From: Gari tellinella | Taxonomy: Eukaryota; Mollusca; Bivalvia; Cardiida; Psammobiidae | DNA length: 64,000 nucleotides | Assembly (NCBI GenBank): GCA_922989275.2 | Contig: OV277864.1 | Span: forward strand, 6,696,001-6,760,000 | Direction: 5' to 3' | In this document: positions 20,836 to 32,875 of the stretch, in pieces | Layout: each line of letters begins with the position of its first letter | Numbering within the stretch: the stretch's first letter is position 1 | Notes under the pieces: generated by a model | What the model saw: the letters and a program-made list of their open reading frames with translations, nothing else | What the model was told of the DNA's origin: nothing | Database searches by the model: none | Position numbers and translations under genes: made by a program

Positions 20836-22930
20836 CATATATATTTTTCACATATATAACTGAGGCATGTAGTATAAGTATACAGTATTAAGGGATATGC
20901 CATATATCTATACTTCAGGTTTTAAATTAAGAATTATATTTGATACATTTTGTACATCTTTTTAAAAAAAGCTTCTTAAAGCATTACTTTTCCTTATTAC
21001 TAATAACTAATTTTCTTTTTAAAGAGGATGTGTCTAAATTTAAGAATTTAATTGTTCCAATCATAAAAGATCAAGGTAACGAAATATCGAAAAAATATGT
21101 TATTTAATACTTTATTACAATCTTCAGAAACCTCAACAACAACCATCTTTCGACTTTTTTTATTTATTAAAATTGCACTAGTCTGATGTGTAACTATATG
21201 TGTCTACTGAGTAGATTTGGAAAGTGTGTTTTCAGTTCAAAGGTTACAGTAGATACATTCTAGAATTTTGTATATTCATTTTATTTTTATTCATTTTACA
21301 AAACTTTATCAATTTTTGAAAACAACTTTTTTCTGATAGTACTGAAAGCTTAATACGAGTTTTGTGTTAATTTGTAGCAATCAGAATCATATCTAAAACA
21401 CAGTATATAAATTCCAAACATTTGTTATTTCAGATTTACTTTTTACATAGTTTGCAAAAAGAAATAGCAATTTCTAAAACTACTTTACATTTAAAGGGGT
21501 ACTTGTAGGTGTCTAATATACAGAAGTTGAACATTTATTTTCATATTCAAAGCATCAGCCTTGAAATTCAAAAACATATGTATTCAATTATTCTTTTCTA
21601 CATTTTTACTCCAAAACCAGTTTTGTAACTTTTATTTATCTTAAGTAGTACCAGTCTGCAGGAGTATGTGTCTTATTGGTATATTTGGAGCTTTGCGTAC
21701 ACATTAAATGCCACATAGTTAAACGCATTTGGTCCTTACGTTGCACCTTTGACGTTGGTAGCACTCTATTATAACGATTTCAATGATAAGACGGTAAGAA
21801 GAACACTTTTGATTTCTTTTAAATTAAGTAAAAAAATCGGTAACAATCTTGGAATATATTGATTTCTGCCGTTTAAATTGCAAATAAACTCAACGATTGT
21901 CGTTAAAAACTACTTTATCCTTGAAAATTTGATGGACAAATGTATTTCATCACCGTAGACATTGATGAAATGTATATTTAAGAGTTTTGCCTAAGGCTTG
22001 AGACAACAACCTCGACGGTGAAACCACAATAAGATATAAATGGCCATAGCAGAGGAAACTATATTTAATTGGTCAGTATTCACGAAACAGGCTTGAATCT
22101 ATCGAACAGTAACATTATGATCAAATAAATTTCACATTAACATGGGGGAAATGCACAATGCTGAACATATTTATTGTTTTCTTTTCTTGTATCAATGTAG
22201 AAAAAATACCAATTGAGTCTAACGAAAACTCATAACAAATGTACAACTTCTAGAGAGAAGCAAATTAAATGAAACCTAAATACGTTTAACTATATGACGA
22301 TGTAATTAAATGAATTTACTTGAGTACCACGAATCCTGGACTCATTGAATTCGCCAGAGACTCAAACTCGAAAACTCATTCTTTTGATTTTCTGGATAAT
22401 CACTCATGCCATGCTTGTAAAATAAATAGCTTCATATTAATATTATAATATGAAAGTACTGTAAGGTGAATATTGTTGACACTGTCAGTTCTGGGACACG
22501 GAGAGTTTTAAGTCCCGCGACTCAAGCATTGAAAACTATAAATAAACAACACTTGTCTTTACATATTAATGATTTATGGTGAATGGTAAACAGTAATCGT
22601 ATTTGACATTAACAAATATTTGTAAACAAACATACAATGCATTATCATTTGTGAAAATTCGGCGAATGTATTCGATATTTAGCCCGTATTGTGCATTTTG
22701 TTCGTCTTATGTTTAATATTAATAACATCAGTTATGCATTTAGGCAGTACTATCTTATATTGTTTATTGTGGTTGTGTCCTCTTAACATAAACTCAAAAC
22801 ACACGTCAACATATAATGTAGTTGCAAGTATTCTGTTTTGTTTAGATTTAACTAGTAACTGTTCAAACAATACAAACACAAAAACAGGTTTCAAATTTAA
22901 CTGTATGGATAGGTATTGCAAATTTCACTT
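20836..22930. other. Intronic/intergenic AT-rich DNA, no gene seen
   Basis: If the receptor model is right, this is part of its second intron. I find no splice-bounded frame or clear terminal repeat. Confidence 0.4.
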
Positions 22931-22932
22931 AC

Positions 22933-23001
22933 CTGGCTTAGCTGTTCCGGGGATATACCTTTCATACCAGTCTCGTAAACACAGTCCAGGGGAGATTGGG
23001 C
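22933..23001 (-). CDS. Gustatory-receptor-like gene, exon 2
   Basis: Twenty-three codons (AQSPLDCVYETGMKGIS, then PEQLSQ) lie between an acceptor (CATTCATTTATTAG) and a consensus donor (CAG|GTAAGTG). Both boundaries are phase 0, matching the phase-0 end of exon 1 at 23,713. The intron to exon 1 is 711 bp and carries two MITEs. Short phase-0 exons just before the last helix are a known trait of the gustatory-receptor-like family. Confidence 0.7.
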
Positions 23002-23119
23002 CTAATAAATGAATGAAAGAGAAAATTACCTGTATATTTGAATGGCACTAAGCCATTAATGTTAAATATTAGTCGACATTGCATAATATGATTTGATGCA
23101 GTAGAGATGGTGTTATTAT

Positions 23120-23342
23120 TTCCAAATATGCACGCTTATGTTAACATTTTCTCGATACATTTGTCTATAACGCGGCGTCTGATCAGGATCCAAACTGTTT
23201 GACACTCGTTTTGAATTTCTGCAGTCATACTGCCGTATTTTAAACTTTGAAAAGACATTGCAGACAACAAACTTGAAACAGACGACAATGAAACGTCGAA
23301 GGGGTAAAAACATCCCGAATAATTTGATCATGAAAGGGTTAT
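23120..23342. repeat. Family A MITE within receptor intron 1
   Basis: It shows the outer text gacgacaatgaaacgtcgaa and ggggtaaaaacatcccgaat. Only one arm of the central hairpin (GCGTCTGATCAGGATCCAAA) is kept. Confidence 0.7.
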
Positions 23343-23371
23343 CACATGTGACGTCATGGTAGTGAAAAGGT

Positions 23372-23697
23372 TCATACAGAGATCCCTATCTACAACGGCC
23401 CTCCGAGCAACGACTTCCTTCTTATAACGACCCTTGCCTCTGTTCCCCAAATAAGACAATTATATGTCTGATACTTTCATTTCTGTAATAGTGTTTGCTT
23501 AAAGCAGTCGTCTGCTGTATTTGACATTTTGACAGAAACAAAATAATGACGAGTGACGAACAGCTTGAATCTAGATCAGACGCCCTGGATTCAAGGTGTT
23601 TGCAATTGTAAGTCAATTTCCCTTCCTATAACGACTCCCTCCGAGCAACGCATGTTTGTCTCCCATTGGGTGTCGTTGTAGAGAGGGAGCGCTGTAT
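23372..23697. mobile_element. Family K MITE within receptor intron 1
   Basis: It starts cagagatccctatctacaac and ends ttgtagagagggagcgctgt, so the ends are inverted copies. Inner text has agcagtcgtctgctgtattt and a CAGCTTGAATCTAGATCAGA hairpin arm. Confidence 0.8.
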
Positions 23698-23712
23698 AAG
23701 ATTAATACTTAC

Positions 23713-24792
23713 AGCTTTGCTCACACCAGCTGCGTAGGAACAGGTAATTGTCAACGAAGTCATCCCGAATACAATCCAGAATGAAAACGCAATCTTTGAA
23801 ATGACTTCCATCTCAGTCAAAAAGAGCTGGTGCATTAAGAAGCATGCCATTGGGATATTGGTGAAACATTGGTTTGCGTATAAGTATTTCATGTCTTTAT
23901 CGAAAGTTTCAACAACTTTGCAGACGTTCAGGTGCATGATTCTCTGTCGGTACATACACGACGGGTATATATTACTGTCTTTCTTCTCCCGGTTTGCATC
24001 TTCAACAGCATCGACGCAAGCTTTAAACCCAACTTTCATGAGTGTACACAGAATTATGGCATACATCATTGGCACAATCCATGCAACAGTGTGATAAACC
24101 ACAACTATTAGTGCGACAACTTTTGTGAAAACATTGACCGGTATAGGGGATATCATTGCATACGGCAATATTTCGTAGTATGACGTGTGGGGGTAGAAAA
24201 ATAAAAATAGCATTACTATAATATTGAACAAAATACAGCTCCAGCCTACACCGAGGACAATCAGCAACTTGCGTTTGAATTTCTCTGGTTGTAAATCGGA
24301 GTTCAGTTCATGCATTACAGGCATGACTTTTTCTGTCCATATAGCACATGCGTTCAGACACTGTCCAAATCTCGGATGACTCAATTTAAGCAACACTGTG
24401 ATATTAACAGCGACTTGAAATGACCACACAGTAGGAATCACCTTAAACATATTACAATCTAACCTTTGTTCTCCAACAAAAAATGAAATAATGCTCTTGG
24501 CAAACTCTAGCCATGTCACTATCAGAATAATAATGTTATACCACGTTGCCTTCGAAGTTACTATTTTTTTCACCGACATGTTCTTATCCTTCAATTGAAA
24601 AAATCCAAAAAGTGCCATTGGAACTTGTAAATAATTAAGAAACCTCTCAATCTCTTCCATTTGTCTGTAAGGGCGGCGACTTGGCGAATTCGTTGCAACA
24701 GCGTCATCGTCTGGTCGGTCTGATTTCATGTCATACGTTTTGCTTACATATGCGTCAATATGCGATTCTTCTTTAAACTTCGTCATTTTCAT
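23713..24792 (-). CDS. Gustatory-receptor-like seven-helix protein, exon 1
   Basis: A 360-codon exon from ATG 24,792 to a phase-0 consensus donor (AAAGCT|GTAAGT). An in-frame TGA lies upstream of the ATG. The N terminus is hydrophilic. Hydrophobic segments follow near residues 82-105, 115-136, 170-196, 222-250 and 315-358, fitting six helices, with the seventh expected in later exons. The C-terminal part (NIPMACFLMHQLFLTEMEV, then FSFWIVFGMTSLTITCSYA) is of the type seen in animal gustatory-receptor-like proteins, which act as ligand-gated channels or developmental proteins in the plasma membrane. Exons 1-3 total 413 codons, close to the usual family length once a short last exon is added. 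Ligand unknown. Confidence 0.75.
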
Positions 24793-25063
24793 TTTCTTTA
24801 TATCTGAACATCAACTGCCTTTTAAGTTAATGTATGTAAGCTTTCTGTACACGAATACACCACAATACGACTATACGAGCATTCCCACTATTTGTATCAG
24901 AGCGGTCTATCACAATAGAACATTTCTGTAAAGTAACCGCCTACTGCTAATACATTGTATCGGTATTTTTTTAAAGAGAGAAAGAATTCGATGTGCGAAT
25001 ACATATTGGGATGACGGAGTCTCGCATACCATTTTCGAAGTGGTATTTTCAAGAGCATATTCT

Positions 25064-25698
25064 TAACATAACATAATCTTTATTTGGCAGTAAAAAGCAC
25101 AATCACATCATTTATAGCCAGTACAGATGTTATACATTCAAAAGGTATGACATGTAAGTTTTAATGATAACCATTTACAGAGATGGTTATAATGTTAACA
25201 TGGACATATGAATGTGAGATAGAAGAGTACTCAGTAGGATAAAAACTGTTATTATTATTATTAATCAATATCAGTTTGTTGTTGTGCATTTCTTAATTCA
25301 AATGTATAATACAAGTATTTAGACAGGTTAACTAGTTGTTTTTTACTTTTACTGTTCAGTAGGCTTTCGAACTTGTTGATTGTTGGCCAACGACAAAAAT
25401 ATGGTTTCAAAACCTTTATTCTGAGTGAATAATAATTTGGACAAATAAGAAAAATATTATATTCGCCTTCTATGACACAAAGTTGGCACTTTGTACAGAG
25501 TCTTTCGTTCCTAGCTTTTTGTTCATATCTGCCTGTTTCTATCGCGCATTTGTTTATTTTGATATGTTGTAGATAGCGTTCTTCCTCAAAATTATGTTTA
25601 AATATACAGTATGAAGATAATCTGCTGAAGTTATTGATGTTTGATTTCCATGTTTGTTTATAAATATCTAGAATTCTGGTTTTTATGACGTACAGGTT
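25064..25698 (-). mobile_element. 5'-truncated LINE, 3' fragment
   Basis: The minus-strand frame ending at 25,261 has ETGRYEQKARNERLCTKCQL and then a CPNYYSLR-type ending. This matches the C-terminal CxxC..C segment of the LINE at 59.3 kb (ETGRWNG, CELC, CHYLLHC). A 3' UTR follows to AATAAAG near 25,078, then an ATTATGTT-type tail. The 5' break abuts the foldback-element end at 25,699. Confidence 0.75.
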
Positions 25699-25805
25699 CA
25701 CAGGTACTTGACATATACATCTAGATATATTACCCCCCCCCCCCCGCAAAAAAACATAAAATTGTTTTACTATACTTCTATTATTATCTATAATAAAAGT
25801 ATAGT
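25699..25805. mobile_element. Solo end of the CACAGGTACTTGAC foldback family
   Basis: CACAGGTACTTGACATATAC is followed by a C-run and ttttactatacttctattat, matching the left end of the element at 16,425. An inverted ataatagaagtatag-type copy follows at once (agtatagtaaac). Confidence 0.65.
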
Positions 25806-26308
25806 AAACATTTAGTTTAATTGTCTTTTTATTTGAGATGCCCAGTTCAATGTTTTGTATGTGTTGTTGTTTTCTGCATCAGTTTTCAGCATGTTATACA
25901 TTGACTTAAATTATTATCGTGGGTTAGAAATTTAAACCAAAATTTAAACATAATGATTTTTGGATATATCGGCATTGGTTATCTTCCTGTTAATAGGTAT
26001 CAATACATCAACATAATGTATTTCAGTTTCAATAACAGCCTTTGGGCATATGTTGATTTTGACACCTTCGCGGCCATGACGTCATCAATTCTAAACAATT
26101 GTCGTCTGCTGTTATTTCTCAAATTTAGCTTTTTGGCTCGGGGGTATCCCGAGCCTATTGGGATTGTAATCGTTATTTATGTGCGAGTCTAGTTCCCCCT
26201 ACAAAAAATATGTTTATTGTTTTGACTTTAGAAATATTAAAATGAGTGTCAAACAGTAATACTCTGACACAGTTCTTGTTTACAGCTACAGTCATATTTG
26301 TATTAAAT

Positions 26309-26662
26309 ATACAGTGCTCCCTCTCTACAGCGGCACCCAATGGGAGACAAAGATTGTGTGTGTTGCTAAGAGGGAGTCGTTATAGGGAGGGAGATTGGCT
26401 TACATTTGCAAACAGCTTGAATCCAGATCAGACGCCGCGTGACGCGGTGTCTGATCTGGATTCAAGCTGTTTGTCAATCTTAATTATGTTTCTTCTATCA
26501 AAATGTCCAATATGTAACTTTGAAGAAAACAGCAGACGACAATTCTAAGTAGACGATATTGCAGCAGTGAAAGCGTTAGACATTATTGTCTTGTTTGGGG
26601 AACGACGGCAAGCACCGTTGTAAGGAGGGCGTCCTTGTTGGAGGACTGTACTACCAATTAGC
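26309..26662. mobile_element. Family K MITE, opposite orientation, intact hairpin
   Basis: It starts acagtgctccctctctacag and ends gtccttgttggaggactgta. The stem at 26,409-26,473 pairs CAAACAGCTTGAATCCAGAT with ATCTGGATTCAAGCTGTTTG around GACGCCGCGTGACGCGGTGTC. Confidence 0.8.
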
Positions 26663-26933
26663 AGTCTTAAACTCGTTTATATACATGTGTCTTTCAACTT
26701 CAGTAAAATATAATACAGAAAGATCTTGTTTGCAAGACCTATTTCAGTCGACTATGGTAATAACTGGGTGAATGGGATGAAAAGGTGTTTCTCAACTACA
26801 TTTCCTGAAATGCTGGATAAGCACGATTCTTAGTTTGGCTTATTTATTCAACTCTTTAATTGTCATAATAGTGTTTGCTTTAATTAATTGTAATTTGCAG
26901 TTCTCAAATCAAAAGGGGGAAACATTTTGAGTA

Positions 26934-28175
26934 AACAAGAGGGCATGAAGGCCCTGATATCGCTCACCATTTTTAATGAAGCCTGATAGCTTTACCTTTG
27001 AATTTCACCCGTTTATTCTAAATCAATTCAAAGTTTTAGTAAAGCATGTAAACAACATTGGAGTACGACCTACTCTAGTATAGTAGAGTACATCAAGGGC
27101 AGATAACTAGAGCCTAAGTAATACTAAAATGAAGCATTTTCTAGCTTTTCATTGTTTATCAAGGGCAGATAATTCTTGCCACAATGATCAGATTTCAACA
27201 ATAGTTGCACTCCTTCCAGAACTTATACCTATATACATTGTGTGCAAGTATAATTAAAATCCACTGGGAAATATACATGTAGTTGCAAGAGTGTGCGCAC
27301 TGTTAGATATGACATTTTCAGCAATTCAAGGGTAGCTAACTCTTGACTTATTGATTAGATTTCAACCATAACTCAAGTTATCTGAACTCTTGCAGTCATT
27401 TACAATTTGAGCAAGTTTCAGGAAGATTAAATAAAAACTGTTACCTCTAGAGTGTAAACACCGTTAAATATGACATTTTCAGCAATTCAAAGGTTGATAA
27501 CTCTTGATCTATTGGTCTGATTTCAACCATAATCTAACTCATCCAAACTCTTATGGAAATATACAATCTGAGCAAGTTAAACAAAGATTTGATGAAAATT
27601 GTGGCATCTAGAGTGAAAACATTGTTAAATAAGGCATTTTCAGCAATTCAAGGGTAGATAACTCTTGACCTATTTGTTCGATTTCAACAATAATCTAACT
27701 CATCTGATCTCTTATAGTCATATACAATCTGAGCTAGTTTGAGGGAAATTGGATAAAAATTGTGTTAGAGTGTAAACACCCTTAAATATGGCATTTTCAG
27801 GAATTCAACGGTAGATAACCTTTGACCTATATGTCCGATTTCAACAATAATTGAACTCATTTGAACTATTATGGTAATATACAATCTAAGCAAGTTTGAG
27901 AAAGATTGGATAAAATATAGCGTAAACACTGTTAAATATGGCATTTTCAGCGATTCAAAGGTAGATAACTCTTGACCTTTTGGTCGGATTTCAATAATAA
28001 TCAAACTCATCCGAACTCTTATGGTAATATACAATCTAAGCAAGTTTGAGAAAAATTGGATTAAGATTGTGGCCTCTAGAGTGTAAACACTAAAATTGTT
28101 GACGACAGACGACGAACGACGGGCATTCAAGGATTACAAAAGCTCACCCTAAGCTAGCTCAGGTGAGCTAAAAAC
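26934..28175. repeat. GAGCTAAAAA-family element
   Basis: It begins aacaagagggcatgaaggcc then gctcacc. It ends with a GACGGAC-like tract (28,100-28,125) and caggtgagctaaaaac. Its interior is a tandem array. No coding frame was recognised. Confidence 0.7.
27290..28110. repeat. Tandem array of about 155-165-bp units
   Basis: At least five units repeat the order gtgtaaacac..gttaaatatg, gcattttcagcaattcaa, gtagataactcttgacc, gatttcaacaataat, ctcttatggtaatatacaat, then agcaagtttgag. Unit starts fall near 27,300, 27,460, 27,615, 27,770 and 27,920. Confidence 0.75.
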
Positions 28176-28289
28176 TATACCAGTGGCAGTTCGGATCCAA
28201 ATCAGACCAGGGTATAAAACTTTCCCAGCGTAATGCGGCTTTTAATTTGAATTCAAGTTGTTTGCAAAAAATCAGACAAGTTGCGATCG

Positions 28290-28497
28290 GCAGGCAAAGG
28301 ATTAACCCTTTCCTCGCCAAATTATTTTTGAGTGTTTTACCCTTGCACCGTAAGTGTGTTGTCTGCTTCAATATTATTGTCTGCAATATCATTTCAAAGT
28401 TAAAATTCAGAGAAATATCGAAACGGGTGTCAAACAGTTTTGATCAAAATTGTTTGCAAATTCGACTTTAGGCGATTGTGCGTGGAAAGGGTTCAAA
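28290..28497. repeat. Family A MITE
   Basis: The outer ends are attaaccctttcctcgccaa and gcgtggaaagggttcaaac. The central hairpin is mostly lost (gtgtcaaacagttttgatca and aaaattgtttgcaaattcg remain). Confidence 0.65.
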
Positions 28498-28904
28498 CCC
28501 TTGAGGACTGGAACCAGATACATCCGTCATTTGCAAACTATGTAGACTCAGATAGGATAGATCCTTAATGAGCCTAAATGAGCCCTCTGATTAGGCCATG
28601 CACTGTTTTTCATGTATTCTATTTTGGGACAATCACCTCGATAGTAAATATAAACTAGTCATTTATAAGAAAATACTTGTGTTGATTTGAACATTCAACA
28701 TGAGAAAGGTTAACGGATAGCAATTATGACTGCCATCTCTATAGAAAGAACCAGCCATGTTTGACTTACGACAAACCTATTTTTTCCCAAACCTCCGCCC
28801 TGTATGCCGATGTTACATGAAGTTTTGACCCTGATAATATGAAACGCGTTTTCAACGTTGCAAATACCTTTCGTCGATTCTTAACATTACAGAAATACCA
28901 AAAA

Positions 28905-30056
28905 CAAGAGCCGCGTGTCCCCCTAAATCGCTCACCTGGTACAAAGGTACATGGTACATGACTGTAACAGTCATGGTGACATCAAATTTGGAAAGAGGTT
29001 TCGGAAAAGAAGATTTGTATTTAGCTTTCATTTAGCCATATGGGGAAAACTTTAACCACCCACTGACAGTCATGTTTTAAGCTAGCAAAATGATATGAAG
29101 AAATCTGGTAGAGAGGCATTTGTATAAAATTATTTTCAATTTGGACGAGTCAACAGTTTTTACTATAAGTCATCATAGGTAAATACCCCCCCCCCCCCCC
29201 CCCCCCCACACACACACCCACTGGCAGCCATGTTGTTTGAGGTAGGAAGACTATTAGGAGAAAATTAGCAAAGGATCACCCTTGAATCATTTGTGTAAAA
29301 TTATTCTTAAATCAGGCCAGTAGTTTCAGAGAAATTATTGTTTTCTTTACAGTAAGGAAAGCTTGCTCCACCCACTGGAGGCCATGTTTTTTAAGATAAC
29401 AACATTACATGTATTTAAACAAATCTGATAGAAGGTCATCAATGGATCATTTGTGTAAATGTATTTCCAATTTGGACCAGTACCTTCAGAGAAAAGAGAA
29501 AATGATTTGTTTAACAGTGGCGCCATGCTTTTTAAAGATAACACAATTAATTTAAGAAACCAGTAGAGGGTCATCACTGGATCATTTGTGTAAAATTAGT
29601 TTCAATTTGGGCCAGTACTTGCAGAGCAGAAGCTTTTTGTAAGTTTTAGTATAAGGGAAACTTGCCCCACCCACCAGCAGCCATGTTTTTAAGAAAACTA
29701 AATGATTGTAAGAAATCTAATAGAGGGTCACCCATGGATCATTGGTTACAAATTAATTTCAATTGGTTGCCATGGCAACCACAATTTCAATTGGATGACC
29801 TATATTTGAAGAAATCTGAGAGAATACCCTTTAATGAACAAACATATGAAGTTTTGATGAAATTGGCCCTGTGGTTTCCAAGAAAAACATCTTTAAAGAA
29901 AAAGTTGACCTACAACGGACGGACAAAGGGTTTGCACTTTATTAGTTATACAGTTTCTTCACAGTGTACATGAGGATTTCTTCCCGGCTGAGGTAAATCA
30001 TGTTGCCCGACCCTCTAGTGGCTTGCAGTATAATAATGTTCCAGGTGAGCTAAAAA
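28905..30056. repeat. GAGCTAAAAA-family element with second tandem array
   Basis: It runs from acaagagccgcgtgtccccc and gctcacctgg to ccaggtgagctaaaaaga. Inside, units of about 140-160 bp repeat cccactggcagccatgttgt, then gatagagggtcat, ggatcatttgtgtaaaatta and ttggaccagta (29,050-29,780). A C-run lies at 29,187-29,207. The 103-codon frame within it is not gene-like. Confidence 0.7.
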
Positions 30057-30115
30057 GACAGTGGGTCGATTCTCAACATCAGCAATAGATCATAGATTGA
30101 TTCATAACCTTAAAA

Positions 30116-30360
30116 CAAGAGGGTCGTGAGGCCCTAAAGTGCTCACCTGAGACTATAATCTTTGACGAACTGAACTGCTTTTTACCCAACATAACTATAT
30201 GTATATTCATGTAACCTAGATGATGTCAAGGTGATCATTCTGAGCGAGTTTCATGAAGATTGCATTTAAAATATGACTGATAGTCTTCAGAAGCCTGTTA
30301 ACTACTGACCTACTTTTTGACCCAGCCTATACCATATTCACTCATGACCTAAATAGTGTC
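30116..30360. repeat. GAGCTAAAAA-family fragment
   Basis: It opens acaagagggtcgtgaggccc then tgctcacctgag, matching the heads at 26,934 and 28,905. Nothing marks the far end. Confidence 0.55.
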
Positions 30361-30555
30361 AAGGTTACAGGTATAAAGTAATGTAATACAGTGCTGGAGA
30401 ACATGAAGAAACAAACCAGTATACAATAGAAAAATGTTTTATTTTGGTACCACATTACTGAGTATACAGGTCTGATTTCTATAATAAACATATATAGTGT
30501 TCTGTTACTTACATATGTACAAGCTTTTATACAACATAACCTCTGTAAAGCAACT

Positions 30556-30808
30556 TTAACCCATTACCCCATAAATACACCTTTTTACGCCTTTAATTAA
30601 TACATCTACTGAAAAAATAGTTAGTTCCGATTTATACAGTCACAAATAAATATTAAGAAATATTTTCTATATTCTGGCAGATGGAAGCTTAAAGCAGGCT
30701 GAAAGTAAAGCAGAATGGGCCTTAAGGCACATTCTGCTTAACTTTCAACCTGCTTTAAGTGGTCACATGTTTTCAAAATTAGAAACAGGCTATGGAGTAA
30801 TGGGTTAA
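30556..30808. mobile_element. Family B TTAA MITE, plus-to-minus orientation
   Basis: TTAACCCATTACCCCATAAA starts it and GGAGTAATGGGTTAA ends it. The stem has one unpaired change (AATGGGCC against GGCACATT). Confidence 0.85.
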
Positions 30809-30937
30809 ATGTAAATTCTTATTGTTGGTCTATCAGACAATGTGCAACATAATGCAGGATCAAATTATTGCAGAAAATAGCATCTATCTACCTAACTATA
30901 TTGAGGGACGAGTTTTATAATTTATTGCAAAATAACA

Positions 30938-31012
30938 AACAGTGCAGACTCTGATTAGAGGGCTCCTTTAGGAGCCCTCTAATCAGAGTCTACACTGTTT
31001 GCAAAGGACAAG
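30938..31012. repeat. Family A-type hairpin with alternative centre
   Basis: It keeps the outer stem AACAGTGCAGACTCTGATTA / TAATCAGAGTCTACACTGTT. The centre is GAGGGCTCCTTTAGGAGCCCTC instead of the usual GACGCCGCG core. Confidence 0.8.
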
Positions 31013-31194
31013 TATACTCTTCAAAAGTGTATACGCTTTGTAAATGCAAGTTTACTGGTAATTTGAGTTGAATGTGTTAAAACATCACCATTCTTCATTA
31101 AATCATTATTGCTAATGAAAAGGTGTACTGTACATTGAAAATATCACAATGTGCATTAAGTTAATTACACTTTGATTGCATTGGATATGTACAC

Positions 31195-31372
31195 AAGGGC
31201 TCCAGATATGATTGGGTAAACAAAATATTTCCCAATAATTTTTTTCAATATTCCAGATAGGGAATTAAATTAATATTAATATATAAACTGCTATTTTCCA
31301 ATATTTCGACCTCTAAAGGCCTTTTTAAAGGCCCTTAGAGGTCGAAATATTGGAAAAGAGAAATATTCCAAT
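31195..31372. repeat. Hairpin element, GGTCGAAATATTGG stem (family G)
   Basis: The arms CCAATATTTCGACCTCTAAA and TTAGAGGTCGAAATATTGG flank GGCCTTTTTAAAGGCC. It begins gggctccagatatgattggg, like family D. A diverged half copy is at 31,660-31,830 (cgggctacagataagacag, ttccaacctctatgag). Confidence 0.65.
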
Positions 31373-31580
31373 ACAGTAAAACCATCCTATTACGACCACT
31401 GAATTGTCTTAATTATTAGATATTTATGGCTGGTGACTCCTTAAAACAAGGTGACAGTACAACAGAAAGCTCCTTTATGAGCTTTCTGTTTTACTGTCAC
31501 ATTGCTTTAAGCTGTCACCTGTCTTCAATACAATCAATTAGCCTTCTTTTTCGTGGTTATAATATAGTGGTTTTACTGTA
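31373..31580. mobile_element. Family C MITE, intact
   Basis: This is the reference copy. The ends are ACAGTAAAACCATCCTATTA and TTATAATATAGTGGTTTTAC. The stem GACAGTACAACAGAAAGCTC / GAGCTTTCTGTTTTACTGTC sits around CTTTATG. The CCTTAAAACAAGGTGACAG text shows the empty TTAA target used in the copy at 653-1,805. Confidence 0.85.
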
Positions 31581-31879
31581 TTTACGCCTGAATGTCTCCA
31601 ACAAACCCTTATCATTAGAATCATCTTTCTCTGACGTTATCCACGGTTTTATAATACAGTAGACCGGGCTACAGATAAGACAGAATATTAAATTATAAAA
31701 TTTCTCTTATCTAATATTCCAACCTCTATGAGAAAAATATGTTAAAATATCCATACTCTTTGAGTTTATGGCTGAATGTATGTAACAAAAAATGTGGCAT
31801 GTATATGGACATGATTTTCCTTAATAACGGGCCCCGACAGGTAAAAATATTAGAATACATTGTAGAGCAATTTTATAAT

Positions 31880-32257
31880 TTAATCCATTACCCCATAACA
31901 TAATTTAAAATTGCGGCTTAACTATTATCTTTCTTTTAGTCATCTGCATTATCACACAGTTGAATATGGTTGATTTACACTTTTAATTATATTGTACGAT
32001 TCTGACATTTTTCAAAACAGCATCTGACAACATCAGTAAATGATGTCAGTAAATTGAAACTTCCATACAGCATGAGTCAACTCAAAAAGGTTGTAGCACA
32101 AACAGACACTTATAAGCACATAGTTAACAGTATCAGAAAAGTGTGGCATTGCAAAATACAACCTACTCAGTGTATTCAACCTAATGTTTGATTTCTTAAT
32201 CAAGTCGCTCAATGTCTGATTTCTCAATCAAGGTATATTTATGGAGAAATGGGTTAA
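31880..32257. mobile_element. Family B variant with different centre
   Basis: The ends TTAATCCATTACCCCATAAC and ATTTATGGAGAAATGGGTTAA fit family B. The interior lacks the AAAGCAGAATG stem and has short direct repeats (tgtttgatttcttaatcaag, tgtctgatttctcaatcaag). Confidence 0.55.
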
Positions 32258-32499
32258 TAAAGGAAAAGAGCGACTTGCTTGAGATATCAAACATGCAGGT
32301 TGCCATTTTTGTCTTTTTATTTCATGTACTTGGGGAAGGCACTCTTGAGAAAAGTAAAAATAAAATTAAATAAAGAAAAAAATTATGTAAAACTTTCTGC
32401 AACAGAACAACCTAAATTACCAGCATCTGTTAACAACAGCATAATTCAAATCAAGATTGACAATCATAACAATTAACATAACTCAGGCATAAGTAGATC

Positions 32500-32645
32500 T
32501 TGAAAAATCCTAAGATTTCCAATTTTTCTATTTTCCAAGCGTGATTACTTAATGCAGGTTGAAAGTAAAGCAGAATGCGACCTAAGGCACAATCTGCTTT
32601 ACCTACAACCTGCTTTAAGCTATCATCTGCTCAGATAAAAATCCG
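32500..32645. repeat. Family B fragment retaining the stem
   Basis: The stem TGCAGGTTGAAAGTAAAGCA / CTGCTTTACCTACAACCTGC remains. TTAA outer ends are not seen. Confidence 0.6.
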
Positions 32646-32769
32646 AACTTTTCAAAAAAATCCGGAGAAATGGCAGCCTTGATAACTCCTGTGTGTGGTT
32701 ATCCAATGAGCCTGGATGTCAGTGGAAAATTCACCAATAAACCACACTCCTGCTAATAGTGTAAATAGG

Positions 32770-32850
32770 CACTTTGAAAACAGTGTAGACCCAGATCAGA
32801 CAGCTACTTAAGGAACTACCTGACAGGGTCTGCACTGTTTTCATAACTGA
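32770..32850. repeat. Family A-type hairpin, eroded
   Basis: gaaaacagtgtagacccaga and cagggtctgcactgttttca pair around a short, changed centre. Confidence 0.6.
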
Positions 32851-32875
32851 TCTGTGTGACATATGTTACAAACAG

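Noticed and set aside
26990..28110. CRISPR-like spaced repeats
   Set aside because: The repeats are contiguous units of about 160 bp without unique spacers, in a eukaryotic context.
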